NCBI GenBank assembly: GCA_964386465.1 | Contig: CAYLTU010000140.1 | Coordinates: forward strand, 1-15,021 | Length of the DNA: 15,021 nt | Origin: GCA-2717185 sp964386465 | Lineage (GTDB): Bacteria; Pseudomonadota; Alphaproteobacteria; UBA8366; GCA-2717185 | Direction of reading: 5' to 3' | In this document: in pieces, positions 1 through 6,470 of the stretch | Numbering within the stretch: position 1 is the first letter of the stretch | Layout: each line of letters begins with the position of its first letter | Notes under the pieces: model-generated | Seen by the model: only the letters and a program-made list of their open reading frames with translations | Told to the model about the DNA's origin: nothing | Databases searched by the model: none | Made by a program: the position numbers and the translations under genes

Positions 1-1007
1 GTGGCCACGGTATCGACCACCTTGAGCGGCCCCACGCATTCCAATCCGGGTACGACGTTGCGCGACGTCGCACCGAGCATGATCTCCGCCATCGTGCTGA
101 GATCGAGCCCGAACCCGTGTCCCAGAACGACCGGGAGACCCGCCGCCTCCGCGGTCGCCAGCATCCGCGCGGACGGCAACAGACCCCCGGCCTGCTTGAT
201 GCCGAACTTCACGAAGTCGGCGCAGTCCGCCTTGATAACCCGGATCAGGCTTTCGTGATCGCTGATCGATTCATCGGCCATGATGGGAATCCCGCCTTCC
301 CGCCGGACCCGCGCCAGACCTTCGAGATCGTCTTTCGGCGTCGGCTGCTCGAACAGTTGCATGTCGCAGGATTTAACCGCGCCGCACAATTCCAGCGCCT
401 GGCTCACATTGCATTGCTGGTTGGCGTCCATGCGCAGCTTCATGTCCGTGCCGACGGCATCGCGCACCGCCGCGACCCGGTCGCTGTCTTCGGCGACCCC
501 GCTGCCCACCTTGATCTTCAACGACTTGAAACCGGCGTCCTGCCAGCGCTTCGCTTCGACCGCCGCGTCATCGGCCGGCAATTCGCCGACCCAGCCGTTG
601 AACAGCACCCGGTCGAGAACCGCTCCGCCGACGTAATCGTGCAGCGCGATACCCATCCGCCGGCAGACCAGTTCGATACAGGCGAGCTCCACGCCGGCGA
701 CGGCGCCGGGCTGCGTTGGCGTCAGCGTTGACGCGCGCTCGAAAATCCGGTTGACGTTGCCTGGATCTTCCCCGATCAGCGCCGGGCCAATATGGTCCCG
801 AATGGCGACGGCCAGTTCCGCCGCGGTGTTCGGCGACTTGGCCTTGTTGGAGGGGTCGATGCTGCTGATGCCGACCGTGCCGTCCGCGGCCGTGACCCGT
901 ACCACGACGCACCGGGTCGTGTCGTTGGACACACCGCCGCTCGTAAACGTGCCGATCAGGGGCATGCCTACGCTGAACACCTCGACCTGACTGATCGTTG
1001 CCGTCAT
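1..1007 (-). CDS. Mandelate racemase/muconate lactonizing enzyme family protein (enolase superfamily), 3' end outside window
   Basis: This is an enolase-superfamily TIM-barrel enzyme that would abstract an alpha-proton from a carboxylate substrate with Mg2+ assistance. The substrate cannot be read from sequence. The first 335 codons are visible and the gene runs off the left edge; against a usual length near 370 residues, roughly 35 are missing. The N-terminal capping domain covers about residues 1-125 and the barrel follows. The second-strand motif KIKVG gives K164 and K166. The metal ligands are D194 (RMDAN), E220 (LFEQP) and D245 (MADES). The segment KFGIKQAGGL (267-276) sits where the opposite-face base is usually found, so K267 or K271 may serve, suggesting the MLE-like rather than the His-Asp racemase subgroup. 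GHGFG lies at 296-300. The ATG at 1007 follows GAGGGA; in-frame ATGs at 1025 and 1028 are alternatives. The gene is divergent from the oxidoreductase operon. The family is certain; the function is open. Confidence 0.88.
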   Translation of the reverse strand, partial: MTATISQVEVFSVGMPLIGTFTSGGVSNDTTRCVVVRVTAADGTVGISSIDPSNKAKSPNTAAELAVAIRDHIGPALIGEDPGNVNRIFERASTLTPTQPGAVAGVELACIELVCRRMGIALHDYVGGAVLDRVLFNGWVGELPADDAAVEAKRWQDAGFKSLKIKVGSGVAEDSDRVAAVRDAVGTDMKLRMDANQQCNVSQALELCGAVKSCDMQLFEQPTPKDDLEGLARVRREGGIPIMADESISDHESLIRVIKADCADFVKFGIKQAGGLLPSARMLATAEAAGLPVVLGHGFGLDLSTMAEIMLGATSRNVVPGLECVGPLKVVDTVA

Positions 1008-1439
1008 CCCGGATCCCTCACCCATCATTTGTAGCGCAGCGTACACCCGTTCAGCATAAACTCGGTCGCGAGGGAGCGCTAGAAAGTGGAGGTGGCGTTC
1101 GCCCTTCTCACCGCTGCCGTCCAGGAATTGCATCTTGGTCCGCCGCAGGCCGCTTTTATCCGCTTCGTGGCTCGGTTCCCAACGTGACGCGGGGCGGAAT
1201 ACTTGACTCTCCCCTTGCCGCAAGCGCCTAATTTTGCTGCGGGTAAAAACGTTGCGAGAGGGCGCAAATGCGCAATCTATTCAAACTTGGTCTTGCTCCG
1301 TTCGCGGAAAAATGGATACCGGCTTCGAGGGCGAGCGGGACGAACATTTCGATTGTCATGTCCAGCTGATGACCAGGCGCCCGATTATCGCGATGTGTCG
1401 AACCACAACCATAACTGATCCGAATATTGGATAATCGGA
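1008..1439. promoter_or_regulatory. Divergent intergenic region upstream of the kor-like operon
   Basis: This 432-base spacer separates two divergent transcription units and should hold both promoters. Visible structure includes a perfect palindrome CTTGC-C-GCAAG at 1214-1224. A second inverted repeat, TTGCG/CGCAA, lies at 1252-1256 and 1263-1267, with the overlapping palindrome GCGCA-AA-TGCGC at 1262-1273. The two TTGC/GCAA dyads have centres about 40 bases apart. A TTGCGA...TCTATT pair (1252 and about 1276, spacing 18) is a weak sigma70-like candidate, and TTGACT at 1203 is another possible -35. A 33-codon reading frame with a fair Shine-Dalgarno starts at 1268. Another imperfect dyad (TCCGA/TCGGA, 1419-1439) covers the ferredoxin ribosome site. 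I recognise no gene remnant here. Confidence 0.4.
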
Positions 1440-1658
1440 ATGGCCAAACGAGAATACACGATCGAAATCGACGAGAAGCGCTGCCGCTCCTGCGCCGTCT
1501 GTTGGGAGATATGCGCGCCCGACGTACTAGGCTTCGAGGCGCCGCTCAACAAAGCCATCGTGACCGCTGCCGGGCAGTGCACGGGTTGCCGTCTCTGCGA
1601 ATGGCTCTGCCCCGACTGGGCCATCGTGGTCCGTCTGAAAGCGGAGGCGGCGGCATGA
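1440..1658 (+). CDS. korD: 2-oxoacid:ferredoxin oxidoreductase, ferredoxin-like delta subunit (2x[4Fe-4S])
   Basis: This 72-residue bacterial-type ferredoxin carries electrons from the thiamine enzyme encoded just downstream to an external acceptor. Two cluster motifs are complete: C15, C18, C21, C25 and C47, C50, C53, C57. The second ends in the usual Cys-Pro, whereas the first reads C-A-P-D, with an alanine between the last cysteine and the proline. The start is ATG 1440, preceded by a weak GGA about nine bases upstream that lies in an imperfect dyad. An in-frame extension to the left in the next gene's frame is not a real start. The stop overlaps the alpha-subunit start in an ATGA, so the proteins are probably translationally coupled. 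The gene order delta-alpha-beta-gamma matches known four-subunit enzymes. The symbol is assigned by operon position and similarity of type. Confidence 0.85.
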   Translation: MAKREYTIEIDEKRCRSCAVCWEICAPDVLGFEAPLNKAIVTAAGQCTGCRLCEWLCPDWAIVVRLKAEAAA

Positions 1659-2821
1659 CCAAGCAATTGCTGTTCGGCAATGAGGCGTTCTGCGAGGGCG
1701 CGATCGCCGCGGGCGCGCGCTTCTATGCGGGTTATCCCATCACGCCGGCAACCGAGATCGCCGAGTTCATGTCCCGGCGTATGGTGGAGTGCGGCGGCAC
1801 CTATATCCAGATGGAGGACGAACTGGCCAGCCTCAACGCCGTCATCGGCGCTTCGGTGACGGGCGTGAAGAGCCTCACCGCCACCGCCGGTCCGGGCATG
1901 GCGCTGATCCAGAACGAGTTGGGCCAGGCGATCGTTGCCGAGGTTCCCGCCGTCGTCGTCAATGTGGGGCGTGCCGGTCCCGGCATCGGCAATGCGACGC
2001 GCTCGGGCCAGATGGAGGTCATGCAGGCGCGCTACGGCCCAAACGGGGAATGCCCCGCGGTCGCGATCAGCCCGTCGACCGTGGAGGAAGCGTTCTGGCT
2101 CACGGTCAAGGCGGTCAATCTCTCGGAGACGTTGCGCACGGTGGTCATCGTGCTGGCCGAGGGGCTTTTGGGCCTGCAGCGCGCCGTCGTCGACTTGCCG
2201 GACGACTATTCGACGATCGAAACCGTGGAACGGCCGCGGCCGTCGATGATGCCATCCGAATACGACGGCGCTTACGTTGCGAGCGAACTAACCGACGTGC
2301 CGCCTCTCGCCGACTTCGGTACGGGCTACAAGTCCATCGTCAATACCGTCGGTATCCAACCTCGATTTGGCGGCGACGGCAGCACCAGCGGGAACACCGC
2401 ATCGCGCCTCGAAAATCAGGAATTTACCATCCGCCGTCTGCACGAGAAAATCCTGTCCCGCAAGGACGATATCGTCATGACCGAACGCCACGGGATCGAG
2501 GACGCGGAGGTCGTCTACGTCGCCTTCGGCACCCAGGCGCAGTCGGCGTACGTGGCGATGCAGCAGGCACGGGCGAGGGGAATCAAGGCGGGTATGCTGC
2601 GGCTGATCACGATCTGGCCGTTCCCGGAAGAGGCGGTGCGCGAATGCTGCGCCAACGCCCGCGCGGTCGTCGTACCGGAAATGAATTTCGGCCAGGTGCG
2701 GATGCTGGTCGTCAATGCCCTGGCGGGATCGGACGCCGCGGTCGTCGGCGTAAATCACATCGACAGCACCTTCATCGAGCCGGACGAGATCGTGGCCAAG
2801 ACCGAGGAGGTTTTGCAATGA
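1655..2821 (+). CDS. korA: 2-oxoacid:ferredoxin oxidoreductase subunit alpha (probable 2-oxoglutarate type)
   Basis: This is the alpha subunit of a CoA-dependent enzyme that oxidatively decarboxylates a 2-oxoacid (probably 2-oxoglutarate) to the acyl-CoA and reduces ferredoxin, or runs in reverse as a carboxylase. The product is 388 residues, about the normal length. The N-terminal pyrimidine-binding domain opens with GNEAFCEGAIAAG and carries GYPITPATEI (26-35), the YPITP signature whose threonine (T30) contacts the substrate. Next come the MEDELASLNAVIGAS segment and TATAGPG. The C-terminal transketolase-like domain includes YVAFGTQAQSA and the segment VPEMNFGQV. The ATG at 1655 overlaps the ferredoxin stop as ATGA and is preceded by GGAGG; a longer in-frame reading back to 1427 would overlap the ferredoxin gene and is not credible. 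The stop overlaps the beta-subunit start in the same way. Confidence 0.9.
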   Translation: MTKQLLFGNEAFCEGAIAAGARFYAGYPITPATEIAEFMSRRMVECGGTYIQMEDELASLNAVIGASVTGVKSLTATAGPGMALIQNELGQAIVAEVPAVVVNVGRAGPGIGNATRSGQMEVMQARYGPNGECPAVAISPSTVEEAFWLTVKAVNLSETLRTVVIVLAEGLLGLQRAVVDLPDDYSTIETVERPRPSMMPSEYDGAYVASELTDVPPLADFGTGYKSIVNTVGIQPRFGGDGSTSGNTASRLENQEFTIRRLHEKILSRKDDIVMTERHGIEDAEVVYVAFGTQAQSAYVAMQQARARGIKAGMLRLITIWPFPEEAVRECCANARAVVVPEMNFGQVRMLVVNALAGSDAAVVGVNHIDSTFIEPDEIVAKTEEVLQ

Positions 2822-3759
2822 GCCCACAGACCGACACGCGGACGGCGGCCGCCGCCACGAAAAACAGACCGGACCCGATGACGCCGCTCGACGAATTGGC
2901 GGCGCGATACGCCGACCTACCGGAAGGGGATTTCCGCTACTGTCCGGGATGCGGACTCGGAATGGCGCAAAGCGCGCTGATGCGGGCGTTTCACCGCCTG
3001 CAGCTGGACATGAACCAGGTCGCCAGCGCCGGCGGCAGCGGCTGCTATGCGGTCATGGCGCATTATTTCAAGTCGAACCACGTGCACGGCTCGCATGGCC
3101 GCGGCTGCGCCGTCGCGACGGGCATGAAACTGGCGCGGCCCGAATTGACCGTTCTGACGCTGCAAGGCGATGGCGACTTGCTGGCGATCGGCGGCAACCA
3201 TTTCATTCACGCCGCCCGTCGCAACATCGACATCACGGTGATCTGCTTCAACAATTTCGGCTTCGGGGACACCGGCGGCCAGCTCGCGCCGACCACGCCC
3301 AAGGGCAGCCGCACCGAGACGTCGCCCTTCGGCATGCCGGAAGAAGCCTTCGATCCGTGCAAGCTCGCGATCGGCGCCGGCGCCTCTTTCGTCGCCCGCA
3401 GCACCGTGGCCCATCCGGTGCACCTGACCAAGACCTTCGCCGAGGCGATCGAGTGGAAGGGTTTCGCCTTCGTCGAAGTGCTGCAGCATTGCCATGTGCT
3501 GTGGGGCAGGCGCAACGGCATGCCCGAGGCGATGGACATGCTCAACTTCTACCGCGACAAATCGGCCTTCAACTCGGCAAACATTCCCGAGGAAGAACGC
3601 TTCGGCTCCTCCGTCTACGAGCCGGAGGGCGAGCAGGACATAAACTTCGTCCTCGGCGTGCTGCACAAGCAGGAGCGGCCGGAACTGACAGAGGAACTGG
3701 CGAAGATGCGGCGACGGGTCATGGCGGACCGCGCGAAAGCCGATGGAGACGGCGCATGA
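2818..3759 (+). CDS. korB: 2-oxoacid:ferredoxin oxidoreductase subunit beta, TPP-binding
   Basis: This 313-residue subunit binds thiamine diphosphate and Mg2+ and forms the active site with the alpha subunit. The motif YCPGCG at 41-46 is conserved in this family. Further visible motifs are HGRGCAVATGMKLARP (HGR then ATG-KLA) and the TPP signature GDGD (117-120) followed by NN (145-146), with the GGNHFIHAARRNIDIT stretch between. The segment after NN normally reads close to YGMTGGQxSPTTP; here it is FGFGDTGGQLAPTTP (147-161), keeping TGGQ and PTTP but changing the preceding residues. The start ATG overlaps the alpha stop as ATGA. The first 20 residues are a poorly conserved Ala/Thr-rich tail, and M21 is an alternative start. 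The GGQ/SPTTP type and the RRNIDIT stretch favour the 2-oxoglutarate-like clade over pyruvate enzymes, but substrate assignment is an inference. Confidence 0.9.
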   Translation: MSPQTDTRTAAAATKNRPDPMTPLDELAARYADLPEGDFRYCPGCGLGMAQSALMRAFHRLQLDMNQVASAGGSGCYAVMAHYFKSNHVHGSHGRGCAVATGMKLARPELTVLTLQGDGDLLAIGGNHFIHAARRNIDITVICFNNFGFGDTGGQLAPTTPKGSRTETSPFGMPEEAFDPCKLAIGAGASFVARSTVAHPVHLTKTFAEAIEWKGFAFVEVLQHCHVLWGRRNGMPEAMDMLNFYRDKSAFNSANIPEEERFGSSVYEPEGEQDINFVLGVLHKQERPELTEELAKMRRRVMADRAKADGDGA

Positions 3760-4310
3760 AGACCGAGATCAGGATTGCCGGCATCGGCGGCCAGGGACTG
3801 GTATCGGCGAGCGTCATCCTGGCCGAGGCGCTTGGCGTGGTGCGCGATTACGAGGTCGTGCAGACCCAGTTCTACGCCAGCAACATCACCGGCGGGGCGT
3901 CATCCGGCGACGTCGTCGTCGCCGACGAGAAGATCGTGTTCCCGTGGGTCCTGCAGCCGGATGTGCTCATCGCCATGGCGCAGGACGCGGTGGACGCGCA
4001 CGCCGCCAAGATGCGGCCCGGGACGAAGGTCATCGTCGACGACATCATGGCCACCGACATCGCGCCCTTCGCCGAAGGGGTCGCGGTCCATTGGGCGCCG
4101 CTGACGCGCTCCGCCGACGAAGTCGGCTTGCGGAAATGCGCGAACATCGTGGCGCTCGGCGCCCTGTCGCGTCTCACCGGGCTCCTCGACCTCGACCAGA
4201 TATCGCGAGCCGTATCGGCACGCGCGCCGGGAAGGGCCGGGACGAACCGCAAGGCGGTCGAAGCGGGATACGCATTGGAACTGACGCCGGCGGAAGGCCG
4301 CGCCGCCTAG
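3756..4310 (+). CDS. korC: 2-oxoacid:ferredoxin oxidoreductase subunit gamma
   Basis: This 184-residue gamma subunit of the 2-oxoacid:ferredoxin oxidoreductase completes the complex and contributes to CoA handling. It has the family's opening IRIAGIGGQGLVSAS with the GIGGQG loop at residues 9-14. The second signature is the QTQFYASNITGGASSGDVVV stretch, in which related proteins usually carry a YGPEMRGG-type segment. A C-terminal helix ends in AGTNRKAVEAGYALE, also typical (N-x-x-A-xx-G-Y). The ATG overlaps the beta-subunit stop as ATGA, the third such junction in a row. The operon ends here: the TAG at 4308-4310 is followed 19 bases later by a hairpin. No further subunit (epsilon) or accessory gene follows on this strand, so the complex is of the four-subunit kind. 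Confidence 0.88.
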   Translation: MKTEIRIAGIGGQGLVSASVILAEALGVVRDYEVVQTQFYASNITGGASSGDVVVADEKIVFPWVLQPDVLIAMAQDAVDAHAAKMRPGTKVIVDDIMATDIAPFAEGVAVHWAPLTRSADEVGLRKCANIVALGALSRLTGLLDLDQISRAVSARAPGRAGTNRKAVEAGYALELTPAEGRAA

Positions 4311-4329
4311 ATCGTTGTTCTCAAAGCTT

Positions 4330-4353
4330 CGGCCATATCGGCAGCGATGGCCG
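4330..4353. terminator. Hairpin between convergent genes, possible bidirectional terminator
   Basis: A perfect 7-base-pair stem CGGCCAT/ATGGCCG with a ten-base loop fills the 44-base gap between the korC stop (4310) and the response-regulator stop (4355) of the convergent gene. On the plus strand it is followed about 12 bases later by a T5 run (4366-4370), so it is a weak intrinsic terminator by rule. On the minus strand no T tract follows. The location supports a terminator role more than the sequence does. Confidence 0.45.
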
Positions 4354-4354
4354 C

Positions 4355-4738
4355 TTATTGATGCATTTTTCCGATTAACCTGCTCATCGCCTGGTAGAGT
4401 ACGGAGGCGTCGATTGGCTTAGATACGACAGCGTCACACCCCGCCAGATGCGCCTCGTCTCGATCTTCCGCCTTTCCGAGGCCTGTAACCGCCAGTATCG
4501 GTGTCGACGCAATCTTGGACTCCGCTCTAATTCTGCGGGCGGTCTCGAAACCGGTCATGCCGCGCATATTCAGGTCTAGCAAAATCAATGTGGGTTCGAA
4601 ATCAAGTGCCAACATAATCCCGTCCATACCATTTTCAGCCGTCGCAACTTCAAAGCTCCAGCCTTCAAACAGGATGCTCAGAAAGGACCGAATATCCGCG
4701 TCATCGTCAATGATAAGAACCTTACCAAGGGCCAACAA
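4355..4738 (-). CDS. Stand-alone CheY-like response regulator receiver protein
   Basis: This 127-residue single-domain receiver accepts a phosphoryl group from a histidine kinase not encoded in this window. All catalytic positions are present: the acidic cluster D11-D12-D13, the phosphoacceptor D55 in LLDLNM, the switch threonine T85 in AVTG and the lysine K107 in SKP. There is no output domain. The start is a TTG at 4738: the codon before it in frame is TGA, and AAAGGAG lies five bases upstream, so this start is well supported. The gene is visibly less GC-rich than its neighbours, is flanked by 12-base direct repeats and lies next to a possible transposase scrap, which together suggest acquisition. 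The partner kinase and target are unknown. Confidence 0.88.
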   Translation of the reverse strand: MLALGKVLIIDDDADIRSFLSILFEGWSFEVATAENGMDGIMLALDFEPTLILLDLNMRGMTGFETARRIRAESKIASTPILAVTGLGKAEDRDEAHLAGCDAVVSKPIDASVLYQAMSRLIGKMHQ

Positions 4739-4759
4739 TCAAACTCCTTTGCTACACCG

Positions 4760-4775
4760 ACCGATGCTAATCGGT
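4760..4775. promoter_or_regulatory. Perfect dyad upstream of the response regulator
   Basis: ACCGAT-GCTA-ATCGGT is a perfect inverted repeat with six-base arms and a four-base centre, lying 22 bases upstream of the TTG start of the receiver gene. It could be an operator for a dimeric regulator or a small 5'-UTR hairpin. No convincing -10/-35 pair was found around it. Confidence 0.35.
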
Positions 4776-4857
4776 ATTCTAACAGCGTATCCGATAATTT
4801 CTTAGATCGTTGTTATCGCGTCGGTGTATTTGGAGCCGATTTATTTGTCGGCATTGG

Positions 4858-4956
4858 TTATTCGCGTCGGTTTTGCCCCGAATAAACGGATAGTTTCGAA
4901 AGCGCGCGCTCGCGTTTTAGCCGGCCAAGGAAGCTTTCTACCGCGGCGTTGACATG
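4858..4956 (-). pseudogene. Remnant of an IS3-family-like transposase (C-terminal catalytic region)
   Basis: About 33 minus-strand codons read HVNAAVESFLGRLKRER and then diverge before a TAA at 4858-4860. This resembles the region around the last acidic residue of the DDE triad in IS3-group transposases, which typically reads DNAxxESFFxxLKxE. The first Asp of that pattern is Val here and the sequence after VY no longer follows the family. Nothing transposase-like is seen on either side: the fragment runs straight into the amidase 3' end. It cannot encode an active enzyme. The match is short, so a chance resemblance is possible. Confidence 0.42.
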
Positions 4957-4975
4957 GCTCCCGCGAAGGACTTCG

Positions 4976-6379
4976 TCACAGCGCGGGCCGCTTGTCGGCC
5001 CAGGGCCGGGCGGCTTCGAAGGCGGCGGCGGCGCGCAGGACGCCAAGATCGTCCAGTCTCCGCCCGACGATCTGCAGCCCCACGGGCAGCCCTTCGTCCG
5101 TGAAGCCGCAGGGGACGCTGGCCGCAGGATTGTGCGAAAAATTGAACGGGTAGGAGAATTCCGCCCAGCTCACCCAGTCCCAATCATGGATGGGCCAATC
5201 TTCGGGCTGCAGCCGGTCGGCCGGAAAGGCGGCCACGGATACCGCCGGCGTGAGCAGCAGGTCCCAATCCTCGAACCAGCCGTGGATGGCGGCGATATAG
5301 TCGAGCTTGCGCTGGCGCATCGCCAGATAGTCCGTGGCGCTTGGATTTCCCGCCGCCGCGATGCAGGCGACCAGCCCCGGGTCCATCTTGTCGCCCCACT
5401 CGTCGAGAAACTGCCGAAAGCGCAGCTCGTGCGCGGCCCAGAAGAAGCGGATCAGCTCCGGTCCGTCACCGGTCCAGGGCGGGGTTACCTCTTCCACCTC
5501 GGCGCCCAGGTCCGCGATCGCCCCGGCCGCCCTTCTGACCAGCGTGGCGACTTGGTCGTCGACCCGCGCATGCCCCAGATCCGGGCTGTAGGCCACCCGC
5601 AATCCCTTGAGATCGCCCGACAGAAGCGCCGGGTAGTCGGCCGGCGGCGCCTCGAGACTGTAGTGGTCGAGCGGGTCGGGCCCGGACATGACCCGCAGCA
5701 TCAGCGCGGAATCGGCGACCGTGCGCGTCATCGGCCCGTTATGGGAGGTCTGGTCGCCATTCGCCACCGGCGCGTTGGGGATCCGCCCGAAGGACGGCTT
5801 GAGCCCGAATATTCCGCAGAAATGCGAAGGCATGCGCACCGAGCCCGCCCCGTCGGAGCCCTGATGCAGAGGCCCGTAGCCGGCCGCCGCCGCCGCCCCC
5901 GCGCCGGCCGAACTGGCGCCGGCGTTATAGCCCCGCTTCCACGGGTTATGGGTGATCCCGGTCAGCGGGCTGTGGCTGACCCCCTTCCAACCGAATTCCG
6001 ACGTCGTTGTTTTGCCGAGGACAATCGCCCCAGCCTCGCGCAGCCGGGAGACGAAGGGCGCGTCCACGGCGCCGATATTGCCGGCTTCGATGTGCGAGCC
6101 GCGCTGGAACGGCAGTCCTTCGACCGAGGACAGATCTTTTATCGTCACCGGGATCCCGTGCAGCGGGCCGAGGTGCGCGTCCGACGCGTTCAGCGCCGCT
6201 TCGGCGCTTTTGGCTTCGGCCATCGCCGCGTCGGCGGCCAGCGTCGCGAAGGCGTTGAGTTTGGGCTCCAGCGACTCGATCCGCGCCAGCACGGCGGTCA
6301 TCAGTTCCACCGGCGACAGCTTTTTGTCGCGGATCAGCGCCGCCGCTTCGCTCGCCGGCATAAAACAAAGATCGTCCAT
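4976..6379 (-). CDS. Amidase signature (AS) family hydrolase
   Basis: This 467-residue enzyme hydrolyses an amide bond using a Ser-cisSer-Lys triad; the substrate is unknown. Residues visible are K81 in VTIKD, S156/S157 in GASSAG and the nucleophile S180 in DGAGSVRMPS, followed by FCGIFGLKPSFGRIP, a strong family signature. Two glycines of the usual GGSSGG loop are alanines here, and the usual DGGGS reads DGAGS. The C-terminal part carries PAVSVAAFP, FNFSHNPAASVPCGF and GLPVGLQIVG, all typical. The chosen start is ATG 6379, giving MDDLCFMPASEAAALI, the usual family opening; an in-frame TTG at 6442 would add 21 residues without similarity. It is transcribed alone, with its own promoter region upstream. 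It resembles general aryl/acyl amidases rather than GatA, since no gat partners are present. Confidence 0.9.
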   Translation of the reverse strand: MDDLCFMPASEAAALIRDKKLSPVELMTAVLARIESLEPKLNAFATLAADAAMAEAKSAEAALNASDAHLGPLHGIPVTIKDLSSVEGLPFQRGSHIEAGNIGAVDAPFVSRLREAGAIVLGKTTTSEFGWKGVSHSPLTGITHNPWKRGYNAGASSAGAGAAAAAGYGPLHQGSDGAGSVRMPSHFCGIFGLKPSFGRIPNAPVANGDQTSHNGPMTRTVADSALMLRVMSGPDPLDHYSLEAPPADYPALLSGDLKGLRVAYSPDLGHARVDDQVATLVRRAAGAIADLGAEVEEVTPPWTGDGPELIRFFWAAHELRFRQFLDEWGDKMDPGLVACIAAAGNPSATDYLAMRQRKLDYIAAIHGWFEDWDLLLTPAVSVAAFPADRLQPEDWPIHDWDWVSWAEFSYPFNFSHNPAASVPCGFTDEGLPVGLQIVGRRLDDLGVLRAAAAFEAARPWADKRPAL

Positions 6380-6400
6380 TGCACGCCCTACCCAATAATT

Positions 6401-6442
6401 TTCCCGCCGGGAACCATAGACCCGTGCGCCTATCGTATCCAA
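6401..6442 (-). promoter_or_regulatory. Candidate promoter with palindromic operator upstream of the amidase
   Basis: On the minus strand TTGGAT (6442-6437) and TATGGT (6418-6413) are separated by 18 bases and could form a sigma70-like promoter. Immediately downstream lies the palindrome TTCCCG-C-CGGGAA (6401-6413), ending 21 bases before the ATG. A repressor bound there would cover the transcription start. This is inferred from the sequence only. Confidence 0.35.
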
Positions 6443-6470
6443 CGGGCGCGAAACAGCCTACGCTGTTATG

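Noticed and set aside
1203..1233. TTGACT with a long spacer, first read as a MerR-type promoter
   Set aside because: The spacer lacks the near-perfect dyad that MerR-family sites need; only the small CTTGC/GCAAG palindrome is present.
1789..2817. Upstream extension of the beta-subunit frame
   Set aside because: It overlaps the alpha-subunit gene out of frame and reads as Arg-rich nonsense; the ATGA overlap at 2818 gives the natural start.
6380..6442. N-terminal extension of the amidase to a TTG at 6442
   Set aside because: The added 21 residues do not resemble the family, and the ATG at 6379 gives the usual opening sequence.
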